Below, piece by piece: positions 45,976 to 55,068 of a stretch of 64,000 nt of DNA (the stretch's first letter is position 1; each line of letters starts with the position of its first letter). Location: positions 490,957 through 554,956 of the forward strand of contig NZ_FNRA01000002.1 of NCBI RefSeq assembly GCF_900107535.1, in the 5' to 3' direction. The notes beneath the pieces were generated by a model. It ran no database searches, had not been told where the DNA came from, and worked only from the letters and a program-made list of their open reading frames with translations. Source of the DNA: Pedobacter hartonius. Its GTDB lineage: Bacteria > Bacteroidota > Bacteroidia > Sphingobacteriales > Sphingobacteriaceae. The translations under genes and the position numbers were made by a program.

Positions 45976-47094
45976 ATGGATGCACTTACTCGTTTCTTCT
46001 GGTTCTGTTCCGGCGTACATCAGTCTACCTTAGAAAAGCACCCTACTGAACATAACAAATATGTAGGTATCGGGGCTACTATCTTCTTTACCGGCCTTTT
46101 TGCTGCCTTATCTGGAGGATACGCAATGTATTTCGTTTTTAAAGGAGATACCGCAGCAGTCCTGTTTGCCATATTTTTCGGATTATTATGGGGGCTGGCT
46201 ATTTTTAATATGGACCGGTATATTGTTTCCAGCATCAACAAAAACTCATCCTCCGGGAAACAGATCGCCCAGGCAACACCCCGGATCTTACTGGCCATCA
46301 TGATCGGGATGGTCATCTCCCGCCCCCTGGAGCTCAAGATATTTGATAAAGAAATTAAGGAGCGGCTGAAGGTGAGTTACCTGAATAACCAGCGCTCAAA
46401 GATAGACACACTCAATAAAGCCTTCACTAACAAGTACACTATAGAACTCAATAAGCTGAACGAGTCTAAAGCCCAGAGAGATTCACTGGCCAGCGGCATA
46501 AAGTCAGACAGGCAGAAGCTGAATTTTGAAGTATTTGGTACCAAGACAGAAGAAACATCCGGCATCATGGGTTATGGCCCCTACGCGAAAAGGAAAGAGG
46601 AAGAGTTAAAACAGAGAGAACAGAACCTGGATTCGCTGAATTCGGATGTAAGGAGAATGGAGAATTTTGTGGATGGCAGAAAACAGTTCGATGGTTTACT
46701 GTCGGAAAGGCTCTATACGGGCAAACAACTGGACAGCCTCAGCAGTATTGCCGGCTTTGCCGATCGTAACTGGGCTTTAGGGCAGCTGAGCTTTAATACC
46801 GATGGCACACGGGATACCACAACCGCACTGGCAGTTACTTTTATAGGCTTGTTATTTATCTTTTTTGAATGCCTTCCTGTATTTGTAAAAATGATGAGCT
46901 CAAGGGGCCCTTATGACAGGTCGGTTGAAAACGTAGAAGACAGCCAGATCCATACTTCATTGAAAGACAGGGATTACGAGATCTCTGTCACCGATGGGGT
47001 ACATGATACCAGGGTATCCACTGAGATCGACCGGCAAAAAAGAAAACTTACCGGGCAAGTACCTTTCAGCAACCATGAGCATCTGGAAGATTAA
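45976..47094 (+). CDS. DUF4407 membrane protein
   Basis: A 372-residue protein with three helices near the N-terminus (IFFTGLFAALSGGYAMYFVF; VLFAIFFGLLWGLAIFNMDR; RILLAIMIGMVISRPLELKI), a long periplasmic coiled coil (about 120-260), and a final helix (VTFIGLLFIFFECLPVFVKM). This is the DUF4407 layout, function unknown. TAACTTTG at 45960-45967 fits the -7 element, putting the transcript start almost at the ATG (near leaderless). Confidence 0.9.
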   Translation: MDALTRFFWFCSGVHQSTLEKHPTEHNKYVGIGATIFFTGLFAALSGGYAMYFVFKGDTAAVLFAIFFGLLWGLAIFNMDRYIVSSINKNSSSGKQIAQATPRILLAIMIGMVISRPLELKIFDKEIKERLKVSYLNNQRSKIDTLNKAFTNKYTIELNKLNESKAQRDSLASGIKSDRQKLNFEVFGTKTEETSGIMGYGPYAKRKEEELKQREQNLDSLNSDVRRMENFVDGRKQFDGLLSERLYTGKQLDSLSSIAGFADRNWALGQLSFNTDGTRDTTTALAVTFIGLLFIFFECLPVFVKMMSSRGPYDRSVENVEDSQIHTSLKDRDYEISVTDGVHDTRVSTEIDRQKRKLTGQVPFSNHEHLED

Positions 47095-47110
47095 GAGAAA
47101 AAACAAAAAA

Positions 47111-48424
47111 ATGAAATACTTATACTATCCATTGATTGTGCTTTTTATAGCGCAAACGGCCAGGGCCCAGAACATTGATAAAATAATCACCAAAGACTAT
47201 GTAGATAACCTGATCAAAACACTGAGCAGTGATGACATGCAGGGCAGAGGGACCTTTACTCCGGGAATTGATAAAGCAGCCACTTTCATCGCAGCTGAAT
47301 TTAAGAAGATAGGCCTTCAGCCACTTAAAGGTGCCACGGGTTACAGACAAACATTCTATAAATACCAGTTGAACCCTCAAAGTACAGACGTTTTCATTGA
47401 TGGAAAAGCCGTTGCCCCTTCAGACGTACTCGTACTCTCGAATACTTCGGAAAACGTAAGCTTTACCCAGTCAAACAGTGACGGATGGATAAAACTTGAT
47501 CCCTCGAAACCCTTTAAAGGGCAGCTGCGTGCAGTATTAAACAGTAAAAAACGCCAGCTCGTATTGGTAGATCCAAAATTTGCTGCTGATTTTAACCTGA
47601 TGAAATCCTATTTTGCAAAAGGCGCGGCCATCGATGAAAAAGATCTTAAGCAGGCAAAGCCATCTGCTTCAGTATTAGTACTGGCGCCTGATACCGCAAT
47701 CAAAGAATTCAATGTTGCACTAAAGTATGCCGTTGAAAAATTACCGCTGTTTAATGTAGCAGGAATGATCCCGGGCAAATCCAAAGCACAGGAAATTGTT
47801 ATTTTCTCCGGACATTATGATCATTTAGGTATCATCAAAGCCGAAGGACAGGACAGCATTGCCAACGGTGCCGATGATGATGCTTCGGGCACTACCGCAA
47901 TGATAGCCCTTGCCAGATATTATAAAAAACTAAATAACAGTGAACGCACGCTGATCTTCGTTGCTTTTACGGCTGAAGAAATAGGCGGGTATGGCGCAAA
48001 GTATTTTTCACAGCAGCTGAACCCTGATGAAGTGGTGGCGATGTTTAACATTGAAATGATCGGCAAAGCAAGCAAGTTCGGAAAGAATACTGCCTTTATT
48101 ACGGGCTACGATAAATCTGATTTCGGGAAGATCCTGCAAAAGAACCTGGAGGGGACGGCATTTACCTTCCATCCGGACCCGTATACTGAGCAAAACCTGT
48201 TTTACAGAAGCGATAATGCCACACTTGCTGCTTTAGGCGTTCCAGCGCACACGATCAGCACTGACCAGATTGATATCGATAAACTTTATCACAGCGTAAA
48301 AGATGAATACAGCTCGCTGGATACCGAAAACATTTTATCGGTGATCAGAGCAGTAGCCTTAAGTGCAAGGAGCATTGTAAAAGGAACGGATGCACCGGTA
48401 AGAATTCCCAAGCTGGTAAACTAG
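47111..48424 (+). CDS. Secreted M28-family metallopeptidase
   Basis: A 437-residue aminopeptidase-like protein with signal peptide LYYPLIVLFIAQTARAQ. Zinc site: SGHYDHLG (His), NGADDDASGTTAM (bridging Asp), TAEEIGGYGAKYF (Glu-Glu), NIEMIGK (Asp position read as Glu) and late His in PAHTIST. A PA-like insert lies about 130-220. I use the ATG at 47111; a longer frame starting at 46994 lies inside the DUF4407 gene. The gap to DUF4407 is 16 bases, so they may be cotranscribed. Confidence 0.88.
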   Translation: MKYLYYPLIVLFIAQTARAQNIDKIITKDYVDNLIKTLSSDDMQGRGTFTPGIDKAATFIAAEFKKIGLQPLKGATGYRQTFYKYQLNPQSTDVFIDGKAVAPSDVLVLSNTSENVSFTQSNSDGWIKLDPSKPFKGQLRAVLNSKKRQLVLVDPKFAADFNLMKSYFAKGAAIDEKDLKQAKPSASVLVLAPDTAIKEFNVALKYAVEKLPLFNVAGMIPGKSKAQEIVIFSGHYDHLGIIKAEGQDSIANGADDDASGTTAMIALARYYKKLNNSERTLIFVAFTAEEIGGYGAKYFSQQLNPDEVVAMFNIEMIGKASKFGKNTAFITGYDKSDFGKILQKNLEGTAFTFHPDPYTEQNLFYRSDNATLAALGVPAHTISTDQIDIDKLYHSVKDEYSSLDTENILSVIRAVALSARSIVKGTDAPVRIPKLVN

Positions 48425-48437
48425 TTAAGGGTTAGCT

Positions 48438-48935
48438 TTATAAGGTCCTTTCCATTACATAATCATTCATAAAGAAACCGTCGCCAATTTCTATGTCGAC
48501 GGTTTCTTTTATTTTAAACCCCGCCTTTTCGTAAAAATCGCGGGCCTTATTATAACGGTTGACATTCACCAGCAGTCCTTTGGCACCAAGCTCAATTGCT
48601 TTATCCCTTACTTCGTTGATCAGAAATTTACCAATGCTCAGTCCCTGCGCCTCAGGCAGAACATAGAGCTTGTGCAATTTAACGACCGGGTGCCCATTTT
48701 CTACCAGCGTAGAATAGGAGGCGAACGCTGCATCTTTTCCGGCCACTTCAGCGATAATAAAGATATGCCCTTCCATCAGTTGCTCAGTTAAGGAGGCTAT
48801 AGCATAAATCTTATTTAGCATATAATCCACCTGTACCTGTCCCAGAATGGGCACATAAGTACGCCCGTAGGCGATTGTGCCGATATACTGTATAATTGGA
48901 AGGTCGGCCTCTCTGGCTTTTCTTAAACTAATCAT
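48438..48935 (-). CDS. GNAT-family N-acetyltransferase
   Basis: A 165-residue enzyme with the acetyl-CoA loop KLYVLPEAQGLSIGKFLI (about 90-107) and the C-terminal NRYNKARDFYEKAGFKI motif. It resembles the RimI/spermidine-type small acetyltransferases; the substrate is unknown. It overlaps the TPK-like gene by 4 bases (ATGA), so the pair is coupled. Confidence 0.9.
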   Translation of the reverse strand: MISLRKAREADLPIIQYIGTIAYGRTYVPILGQVQVDYMLNKIYAIASLTEQLMEGHIFIIAEVAGKDAAFASYSTLVENGHPVVKLHKLYVLPEAQGLSIGKFLINEVRDKAIELGAKGLLVNVNRYNKARDFYEKAGFKIKETVDIEIGDGFFMNDYVMERTL

Positions 48936-49498
48936 AACTTCTCCGTTAAAAACACATACTCAGTGGTCGTAAAGCTGAACTCTACAAAACCATCTTTGAC
49001 CACCTCAAACTCACGCTCGTCCTTTTGCATCAGGTTGGTTGCTTCGAAATAAGAGACCACATCTATCAGAAAAATACTTTCCGCAGGTTTCCATACGCTG
49101 AACCCAGTTTTAATGGCGTAAGATTTTTCGGTAGAGCTGAAAAGCACAATATTAATCCTGGGCAGGTAATAGTCCAGATCAGAAAGTTTCTTTTCCTCAT
49201 CAATAACGTTCACGGCAGGGTATTTCTCTGAGATCAGGTAGTTCATGACCGTATTATAAGCATCCCCGGGCCCGATAATGGATTTCGTATTCTCCTGCAT
49301 CGCAAGCCCATCAACGCCATTCAGTACCACATCTACCTTCAGGCCCAGGCTGATCACTTTCTCATAAATTTCGCCGTTAACGATCAGGGTAGGGCTCCAT
49401 TCCAGGATCTGCCCCAGGTACTCTTCGTCAAAATTTCCCAGGTTATGAATATATAAGGCGGGCTCCTGTTTCTCTTTTACTATATGGTGCGATGACAT
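48932..49498 (-). CDS. Thiamine pyrophosphokinase-like protein lacking key motif
   Basis: A 188-residue protein. MSSHHIVKEKQEPALYIHNL matches the N-terminus of Bacteroidota thiamine pyrophosphokinases, followed by LLEWSP-type ILEWSPTLIVNGEIYEKV and LGLKVDVVL. The GDFDS/T catalytic Asp motif reads VLNGVDG, and the DHT motif is missing. Real enzymes are about 205-215 residues. It is likely an enzyme-dead paralogue, perhaps with a binding role. The gene is cotranscribed with the GNAT gene. Confidence 0.6.
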   Translation of the reverse strand: MSSHHIVKEKQEPALYIHNLGNFDEEYLGQILEWSPTLIVNGEIYEKVISLGLKVDVVLNGVDGLAMQENTKSIIGPGDAYNTVMNYLISEKYPAVNVIDEEKKLSDLDYYLPRINIVLFSSTEKSYAIKTGFSVWKPAESIFLIDVVSYFEATNLMQKDEREFEVVKDGFVEFSFTTTEYVFLTEKL

Positions 49499-49536
49499 GG
49501 TGCTAAGATATCAATGATTAGCGAAAAGCTGAATGA

Positions 49537-51384
49537 TTATTTTTTTGGTTTTTTCATTTCATCGTAATAGGCCTTCAGCTGGTAAAAAGCTTTCTTTTTA
49601 TTGCCTTTATCGTCATAAAAGCCCTTGCGGTTCCAGCCCTCCTGGTAAAAAGGGTTATTACGTCTTGGCGACCGGAAATCTGCCAGTACCCATGGGGAAA
49701 TGCCAACAAACTTTGCAGGCATACGTTTAAACATGGCTATCTGCTCTTTGTAGTACCACTCCTGGTATTCTTCACTGAAGCGGGTAAGCGAGTCTGCATG
49801 AAAACCTCCCTTGGCATCTCCTCCGGTTTCACTGATAAAGAGCGGTTTATTGTATGGGGTGTCCCAGCTGGTGGTACGGCACTTATCGGGTAAACCACCA
49901 TACCAGCCTAAATATTCATTAAAGGCAACGAGATCTACGAATTCACCCAGCGGATCATCGATAATATTTTTGTCATTCAGCGCACTGTAGTTCACTTCCA
50001 GGGCTGCCGAAACCATCCGGGTATTGTCCAGCTCCCGGGCTTTTGTGAGCAGGCTGTGCATGAAATCTGTCCGCGTTTGGCTAATTGGTGTTTCATTGCC
50101 TACCGACCAGATGATCACACTTGCACGGTTATGGTCGCGCGTGATCATTTCCGTCAGCTGGGCTTTCGCTTTTTCCAGCACTTCAGCACTGCCGAAGTCT
50201 ATGGTCCAGTAAACCGGGATCTCGGACCATACCAGTATGCCCAGCGAGTCGGCCAGACGGGTGATCTTTTCATCATGCGGATAATGCGCCAGCCGCACCA
50301 TGTTGCAGCCCAGTTCAATGCTCTGATGTAACAGCTGTTCCGCATCTTCTTCACTATAGGCGCGTCTCACTTCCTGCGGGATTTCTCCATGGATACAGAT
50401 GCCACGCATAAATATTGGTTTGCCGTTCAGTAATACCTGTGTACCATGTGCTTCTATGGTCCTGAAACCGATCTTATCTGTAGTCTCATCATTTTTGGTA
50501 CGGATGATCACGGTATAGAGTTTTGGCGTTTCGGGCGACCATAATTCTACCTTTGGCAGTTTAAAGCTCAGGGCTGTAGTTTCTCCCGTTGCGGCGATCT
50601 TCTTTTTGAATTTCAGTTCGGGTATCTCGATGGTAAGGGTTTCTCCCGCAGCTGGCGCCTGGTTCAGCTTTACCCAACCTTCAGCTTCCGGCGTTTTCCC
50701 GGGTGTTTTACCTGTAGAATTCTTCTTTAGCTGTACGACAAAATCCTGGATAAAAGTAGTTGGCACGGTGATCAGTTTAACTTCCCGGGTAATCCCTCCA
50801 TAGTTCCACCAGTCGGTATTCAGTGTAGGCACCTCATCGGCATGCCGCTTATTGTCTACCTTCACCACCAGGAAATTATCCTTATCCTTTAACAGCGCCT
50901 GCGGAACTTCAAAGTTAAACGGTGTAAAACCGCCTTTATGCATGCCCAGCTTTTTGCCGTTCAGGAATACGTCGGCACGGTAATTCACTGCCCCGAAATA
51001 AAGGAAGTACCGCTGCCCGGCAGCAGTTTTTTCTACATCGAAGGATTTTTTATACCAGATGGTCCCTTCATAAAAGGTAAACTCCGGCTGCTGGTGGTTC
51101 CAGTCGCCCGGTACATTCAGGCTGTATTTCTCTATATAGCCATGTTCCTTCTTTTCTGTTTTATTTGCCTGCACGTCCGTATTCCAGTACGCATCAGGAT
51201 TTTTTTCATCCAGCTCCTTATACCGGTAGTCATAAAAGCCGGTTTCATACGGATCAACGATATACTGCCATTTCCCATTCAGGCTCAGGGCCTTTCTCGC
51301 TCCTGTATTGGTGATTAAATTGCCCTGTGCGAATGTGAGCATGCCTGATGCCGACAGGAGCAATAGTAATAAGACCTTCTTCAT
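49537..51384 (-). CDS. GH2 family beta-glycosidase (galactosidase/glucuronidase)
   Basis: A 615-residue periplasmic enzyme: signal peptide LLLLLSASGMLTFAQ, sugar-binding jelly-roll (about 25-215), Ig-like domain, then the TIM barrel with acid/base Glu in WSVGNETPIS and nucleophile Glu in FISETGGDA. Length and IRLAHYPHD-type strand (MVRLAHYPHDEK) fit GH2 beta-glucuronidase or beta-galactosidase. It is 6 bases after the GH88 gene, so it belongs to the uronic-acid degradation operon, which favours glucuronidase. Confidence 0.9.
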   Translation of the reverse strand: MKKVLLLLLLSASGMLTFAQGNLITNTGARKALSLNGKWQYIVDPYETGFYDYRYKELDEKNPDAYWNTDVQANKTEKKEHGYIEKYSLNVPGDWNHQQPEFTFYEGTIWYKKSFDVEKTAAGQRYFLYFGAVNYRADVFLNGKKLGMHKGGFTPFNFEVPQALLKDKDNFLVVKVDNKRHADEVPTLNTDWWNYGGITREVKLITVPTTFIQDFVVQLKKNSTGKTPGKTPEAEGWVKLNQAPAAGETLTIEIPELKFKKKIAATGETTALSFKLPKVELWSPETPKLYTVIIRTKNDETTDKIGFRTIEAHGTQVLLNGKPIFMRGICIHGEIPQEVRRAYSEEDAEQLLHQSIELGCNMVRLAHYPHDEKITRLADSLGILVWSEIPVYWTIDFGSAEVLEKAKAQLTEMITRDHNRASVIIWSVGNETPISQTRTDFMHSLLTKARELDNTRMVSAALEVNYSALNDKNIIDDPLGEFVDLVAFNEYLGWYGGLPDKCRTTSWDTPYNKPLFISETGGDAKGGFHADSLTRFSEEYQEWYYKEQIAMFKRMPAKFVGISPWVLADFRSPRRNNPFYQEGWNRKGFYDDKGNKKKAFYQLKAYYDEMKKPKK

Positions 51385-51390
51385 TATTTT

Positions 51391-52596
51391 TTATTTAAAT
51401 GAGTTGATAGTTTCATACCTCTTCATCGCTTCCACATAATAATAATCTGCATAGGTCAGCGGCACATCCACCTCAGATTTCTGCGGTAGGTGCCCTACGC
51501 TGTGCTGCAGCAGGAAACCTCCGTTTGTGCCCGGAAGGGACTGGTAAGGTGCTCCGGAAAGACTTTGCAGCATTTTCTCAGCAGTTTTAAAGTATAGGTT
51601 TGCTTCTTTCGGCCCAGCATCATGTGAAAGTTCAAAAAGAGCGGACGACATGACAGCCGCCGCAGAGGCATCACGCAATGCGTCCGGGATGTTCGGTGCA
51701 TCAAAATCCCAGTAGGGGACTTTATCTTTAGGCATGCGGGGATGGTTCAGGATGAAAGAGGCGATATGGTTGGCCTGATCAAGGTATTTCTTGTCATGTG
51801 TTTCGCGGTACATTACGGTATACCCGTAGAGGCCCCATGCCTGTCCTCTTGCCCATGCAGATTCATCAGCATATCCCTGCGCGGTTTGTTTTTTCTGCAC
51901 CTGGCCGGTTTCAGGGTTATAGTTGATCACATGGTAAGAACTATAATCAGGCCTGAAGTGATTTTTTAATGTTGTATTGGCATGGGTAACAGCGATCTTG
52001 TAATAACTGGAGTCGCCCGTTACGCGCGTTGCCCAGAACAGCAACTCCAGGTTCATCATATTGTCGATGATCACCAGGAACTCCTTTTTTTTGCTGTCCC
52101 ATGATTTGATACATCCCACTTTAGGATCGAATCGGGTAGACAGGGATTTGGCGCTATTGATCAGAATTTCTTTGTATTCGGGATTTGGATCCAGCTTTAG
52201 CGCCGTGCCGAAACTGCAGTACATCATGAAACCAAGGTCATGCGTAGAGGTGTTGTACTGTTCCTTAGCTAAAAGGCCCAGCATACGGTTCGCCTCGGTC
52301 AGCAAAGCAGGGTCTTTGGTCTGCGCATAGATTTCCAGCAAGGTGCCCGGATAAAAACCGCTGCACCACCAGCCGGAATCACTGGTCACGAGCTTCCCGC
52401 TTTTCAGGTCAAACGTTTTAGGAAACCGGCCCTCATCAAGGGATTTCATCATCAGTTTATACTGTGCATCAGCGGCTGAGAAATTGGTACGAATGGTTTT
52501 TAGCAGCCTGGCATTGGGTTTAAACCCCTGCGCATTTACAGAAAGGCTGAACAGGAGCATTCCAATTACTGGCAGTAACTTCATTTGTTTCATCAT
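51391..52596 (-). CDS. GH88 unsaturated glucuronyl hydrolase
   Basis: A 401-residue enzyme: signal peptide LLPVIGMLLFSLSVNAQ, then an (alpha/alpha)6 barrel. The two catalytic Asp match HDLGFMMYCSFG and IIDNMMNLELL, and DESAWARGQAW lines the site. It removes the unsaturated uronic acid left by polysaccharide lyases through hydration of the double bond. It lies between GH43 and GH2 on one strand. Confidence 0.94.
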   Translation of the reverse strand: MMKQMKLLPVIGMLLFSLSVNAQGFKPNARLLKTIRTNFSAADAQYKLMMKSLDEGRFPKTFDLKSGKLVTSDSGWWCSGFYPGTLLEIYAQTKDPALLTEANRMLGLLAKEQYNTSTHDLGFMMYCSFGTALKLDPNPEYKEILINSAKSLSTRFDPKVGCIKSWDSKKKEFLVIIDNMMNLELLFWATRVTGDSSYYKIAVTHANTTLKNHFRPDYSSYHVINYNPETGQVQKKQTAQGYADESAWARGQAWGLYGYTVMYRETHDKKYLDQANHIASFILNHPRMPKDKVPYWDFDAPNIPDALRDASAAAVMSSALFELSHDAGPKEANLYFKTAEKMLQSLSGAPYQSLPGTNGGFLLQHSVGHLPQKSEVDVPLTYADYYYVEAMKRYETINSFK

Positions 52597-52700
52597 GTTT
52601 TATTTGGTTAATTATACAGGTAATGATTCCCTGCAAAATAACCAATAAATTTTATTTCTTAATCGTAATGATATTTTATTGATGGAGCAGGCCGAGTTCT

Positions 52701-53642
52701 TTATTGCTGTGCGCGCAGTTTTCCCAGTTCTTTTGAAGAGATCTGTAAAATTGCACCATGCCTTATCCCATTCGGCAGGCTTATCTGGTCAGATATGTCC
52801 TTCCAGGTCTTCAGGTCTTCAGAACTTATCGCCCCGTATTTGTGTTCAGTATATTTGTCAAAATATAACAGCCAGGTGTTCCCCATCTTCAGGCTGGTAG
52901 GTCCTTCTGCCCAATACTTTCCGGTGATGGGCGCGGAAGCCGCGGTATATGGTCCGGTTAAACTCTTGCTATAGGCAATTTTCAGGTTCTTTTGTGCAGG
53001 TTCAGGGGTTTCGTCTTTCAGGAACATGATGTATTGGCCTGCATCCTTCACAATTGTTGCATCAATTGAGTTGAAACCGGGATCATAAAGCAGTTTGGTG
53101 GCAGTATAGGTTTTAAAGTCCTTCGTGGTTGTATAATATAAACGGTGATTATATCCGTCATCGGCTGTGCTGGCAGTTTCGGGGAATTTCCCCCTGATCG
53201 TAGTTGCCCAGTAGATCATATACGTTTTGGAGGCTTCATCATAGGTGATTTCCGGGGCCCAGCAATTGCGGGCATTTTCTTCATTGGCCATCACGGGGAT
53301 AAACTCCTGAGGGCTCCAGTGAATAAGGTCTTTTGAGGAGGCATAACCGATTCCCTTATCGTTCCAGCTTACTGTCCAGACCATATGGAACACACCGTTT
53401 TTACCCTTGATGATACAAGGGTCGCGCATAAGTTTATCCTTACTTACAGTTGGACTGAGAAAAGACAGGTCATTCTTTAAGGCGGCCCATTTGTAGCCAT
53501 CTTCGCTATAGGCATAATGCAGGCCGTCTTCCCCGTTGCCTTTAAAATACGCAAATAAATAAGGGTTACTTTTCGACTGGCCCTTTGAACCGGTTACATT
53601 TAACAGGAGTAACACACTCATTATCATTGTCAGCTTTCTCAT
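52701..53642 (-). CDS. GH43-like glycosidase
   Basis: A 313-residue five-bladed propeller enzyme with signal peptide LTMIMSVLLLLNVTGSKGQ. MRDPCIIKGKNGVFHMVWT and APEITYDEASKTYMIYWAT are GH43/GH117-type strands; SIDATIVKDAG and WAEGPTSLK supply the pKa Asp and catalytic Glu. It probably removes arabinose, xylose or galactose side chains. It is first of three genes (GH43, GH88, GH2), with 104 bases to GH88. Confidence 0.87.
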   Translation of the reverse strand: MRKLTMIMSVLLLLNVTGSKGQSKSNPYLFAYFKGNGEDGLHYAYSEDGYKWAALKNDLSFLSPTVSKDKLMRDPCIIKGKNGVFHMVWTVSWNDKGIGYASSKDLIHWSPQEFIPVMANEENARNCWAPEITYDEASKTYMIYWATTIRGKFPETASTADDGYNHRLYYTTTKDFKTYTATKLLYDPGFNSIDATIVKDAGQYIMFLKDETPEPAQKNLKIAYSKSLTGPYTAASAPITGKYWAEGPTSLKMGNTWLLYFDKYTEHKYGAISSEDLKTWKDISDQISLPNGIRHGAILQISSKELGKLRAQQ

Positions 53643-53933
53643 TTATACGTATCTTTTTACAAGTTATCAGGCTTAAGTATGTTTTTGATCGAACCCATAT
53701 ATGGTACCCATTGTTCATACCACTTCAAGTATAAGTATATTTTAAGAAGCAACAAAGCAGGATATTAACCAGTTAAAAGCCATATTTAAAGCGTATTATC
53801 ACGTATAGCAATAAATTATAAAACCTCTATCCAGGCCGCAATGACGGTTCAGGAGCAGGTTGTGGATGGTGGTTACCTTGCACTTAAAGGCGGCTTTGGA
53901 AATTTTATGCAATACGCCTATTCTTCACCTGCA
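53643..53933. other. Gene-free stretch upstream of GH43
   Basis: AT-rich, with no intact frame. It should contain the GH43 promoter on the minus strand but no clear TAnnTTTG is visible. Bases 53820-53933 look like the degraded 3' continuation of the phospholipase remnant that follows. Confidence 0.4.
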
Positions 53934-54257
53934 TTAGCTGATGTACGTTTTGGCTTTATTCGTTCCCATGATGCCCTCCATCAAAGGTTTAAGATACAGT
54001 TGTTCCAGTGTCTTCTTTCTCTTCAGCACCGGCAGAAAGTGTGCTACGATCAGCTGTCCCTTTCTCAGATAAACATCTGCCTCGATATTTACATATCCTT
54101 TATCCAGGGCATCATACAGCGGTCGCCTGTGCCAGTAATCGTTATGCGAGAAACCATGATAGAGCAGAATATTCTGAGACTGACAATTCAATGTGGTAAA
54201 AACCAGCAAAATCAGATAGGATAATTTCAGGGAAGGTTTAAGAGTTGCTAATAGCAT
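53934..54257 (-). pseudogene. Truncated PI-PLC/GDPD-like lipoprotein
   Basis: A 107-codon frame: lipoprotein signal LSYLILLVFTTLNC, then GFSHNDYWHRRPLYDALDKG (first catalytic His), NIEADVYL (Glu, Asp) and QLIVAH (second His), the N-terminal quarter of the PI-PLC X-domain/GDPD-like family. Full proteins are about 270-300 residues. The frame ends soon after LEQLYLKPL, so the C-terminal two thirds is gone. It is almost certainly inactive. Confidence 0.75.
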
Positions 54258-54433
54258 TGTAAATTTAATTTACATGTGCAAGGTACAACTGCAATATTTA
54301 CAACGCGTTAACAATGCGTAAAGGAATAAAAAAAGAGTATGAAAAAAGCTGTATGAAAATTTAACTAAATATTGAAAATACGCCTTCTGTATACCATATC
54401 TTATTATCTTTACTTCGAACACATATACGTTAA

Positions 54434-55027
54434 ATGTACTGGTACGAAGATGAGGTAAAGCACCTTGAAAAAGAGCGCTTAAAAAGAGGGCATGATCCTG
54501 AGATAATTTTTTACGGTAGTTCCACCATACGGATGTGGAGCAGTCTTTCTAATGATTTTCCAAAGAAAGATATAGTAAACCTTGGTTTTGGCGGTTCTAC
54601 ACTTGCTGCCTGCGTATGGTTCTTCCAAAGGATCATGGTTGATTACCAGCCGAAGGCGCTGTATGTTTATGCCGGGGACAATGACCTGAGCGATGGAAGA
54701 CATCCGGAAGAGGTGTTGATATTTTTTCAGCAGCTGGCGGTATATACCGCAAACCGTTTCGGGAACCTGCCATGTTACTTTATTTCATTAAAGCCCAGCC
54801 CCAGCCGCTGGAATATGGCGGAACAGTTTAAATATACCAATAACCTGATAGAAAGCGAGATCATCAAAGTGAATAAGAACTGGACGTTTATTGATGTTTT
54901 TAAAAAAATGCTGGACAAGTCAGGCAATCCCATGCCAGAGCTTTTTCTGGAGGACGGATTACATCTGAATGAAAAAGGTTATAAATTATGGAAGGAAATT
55001 GTTAACCCTTATTTAATTCCACAGTAA
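54434..55027 (+). CDS. SGNH/GDSL-family hydrolase
   Basis: A 197-residue cytoplasmic esterase-type protein, no signal peptide. Block I Ser in FYGSSTIRMW, block II Gly in NLGFGGST, block III Asn in AGDNDLSDG, block V Asp/His in DGLHLNEKG. It is followed 41 bases later by an alpha/beta esterase, likely one operon. The substrate is unknown; deacylation of sugars or lipids is plausible. Confidence 0.9.
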   Translation: MYWYEDEVKHLEKERLKRGHDPEIIFYGSSTIRMWSSLSNDFPKKDIVNLGFGGSTLAACVWFFQRIMVDYQPKALYVYAGDNDLSDGRHPEEVLIFFQQLAVYTANRFGNLPCYFISLKPSPSRWNMAEQFKYTNNLIESEIIKVNKNWTFIDVFKKMLDKSGNPMPELFLEDGLHLNEKGYKLWKEIVNPYLIPQ

Positions 55028-55068
55028 TATGTAACAGTGATATTTCCCCTTTATAATAAGCTTTCGAA

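Noticed and set aside
53841..54224. 127-codon plus-strand frame over the phospholipase remnant
   Set aside because: The opposite strand carries the family motifs (HNDY, IEAD, VAH), so this is the shadow.
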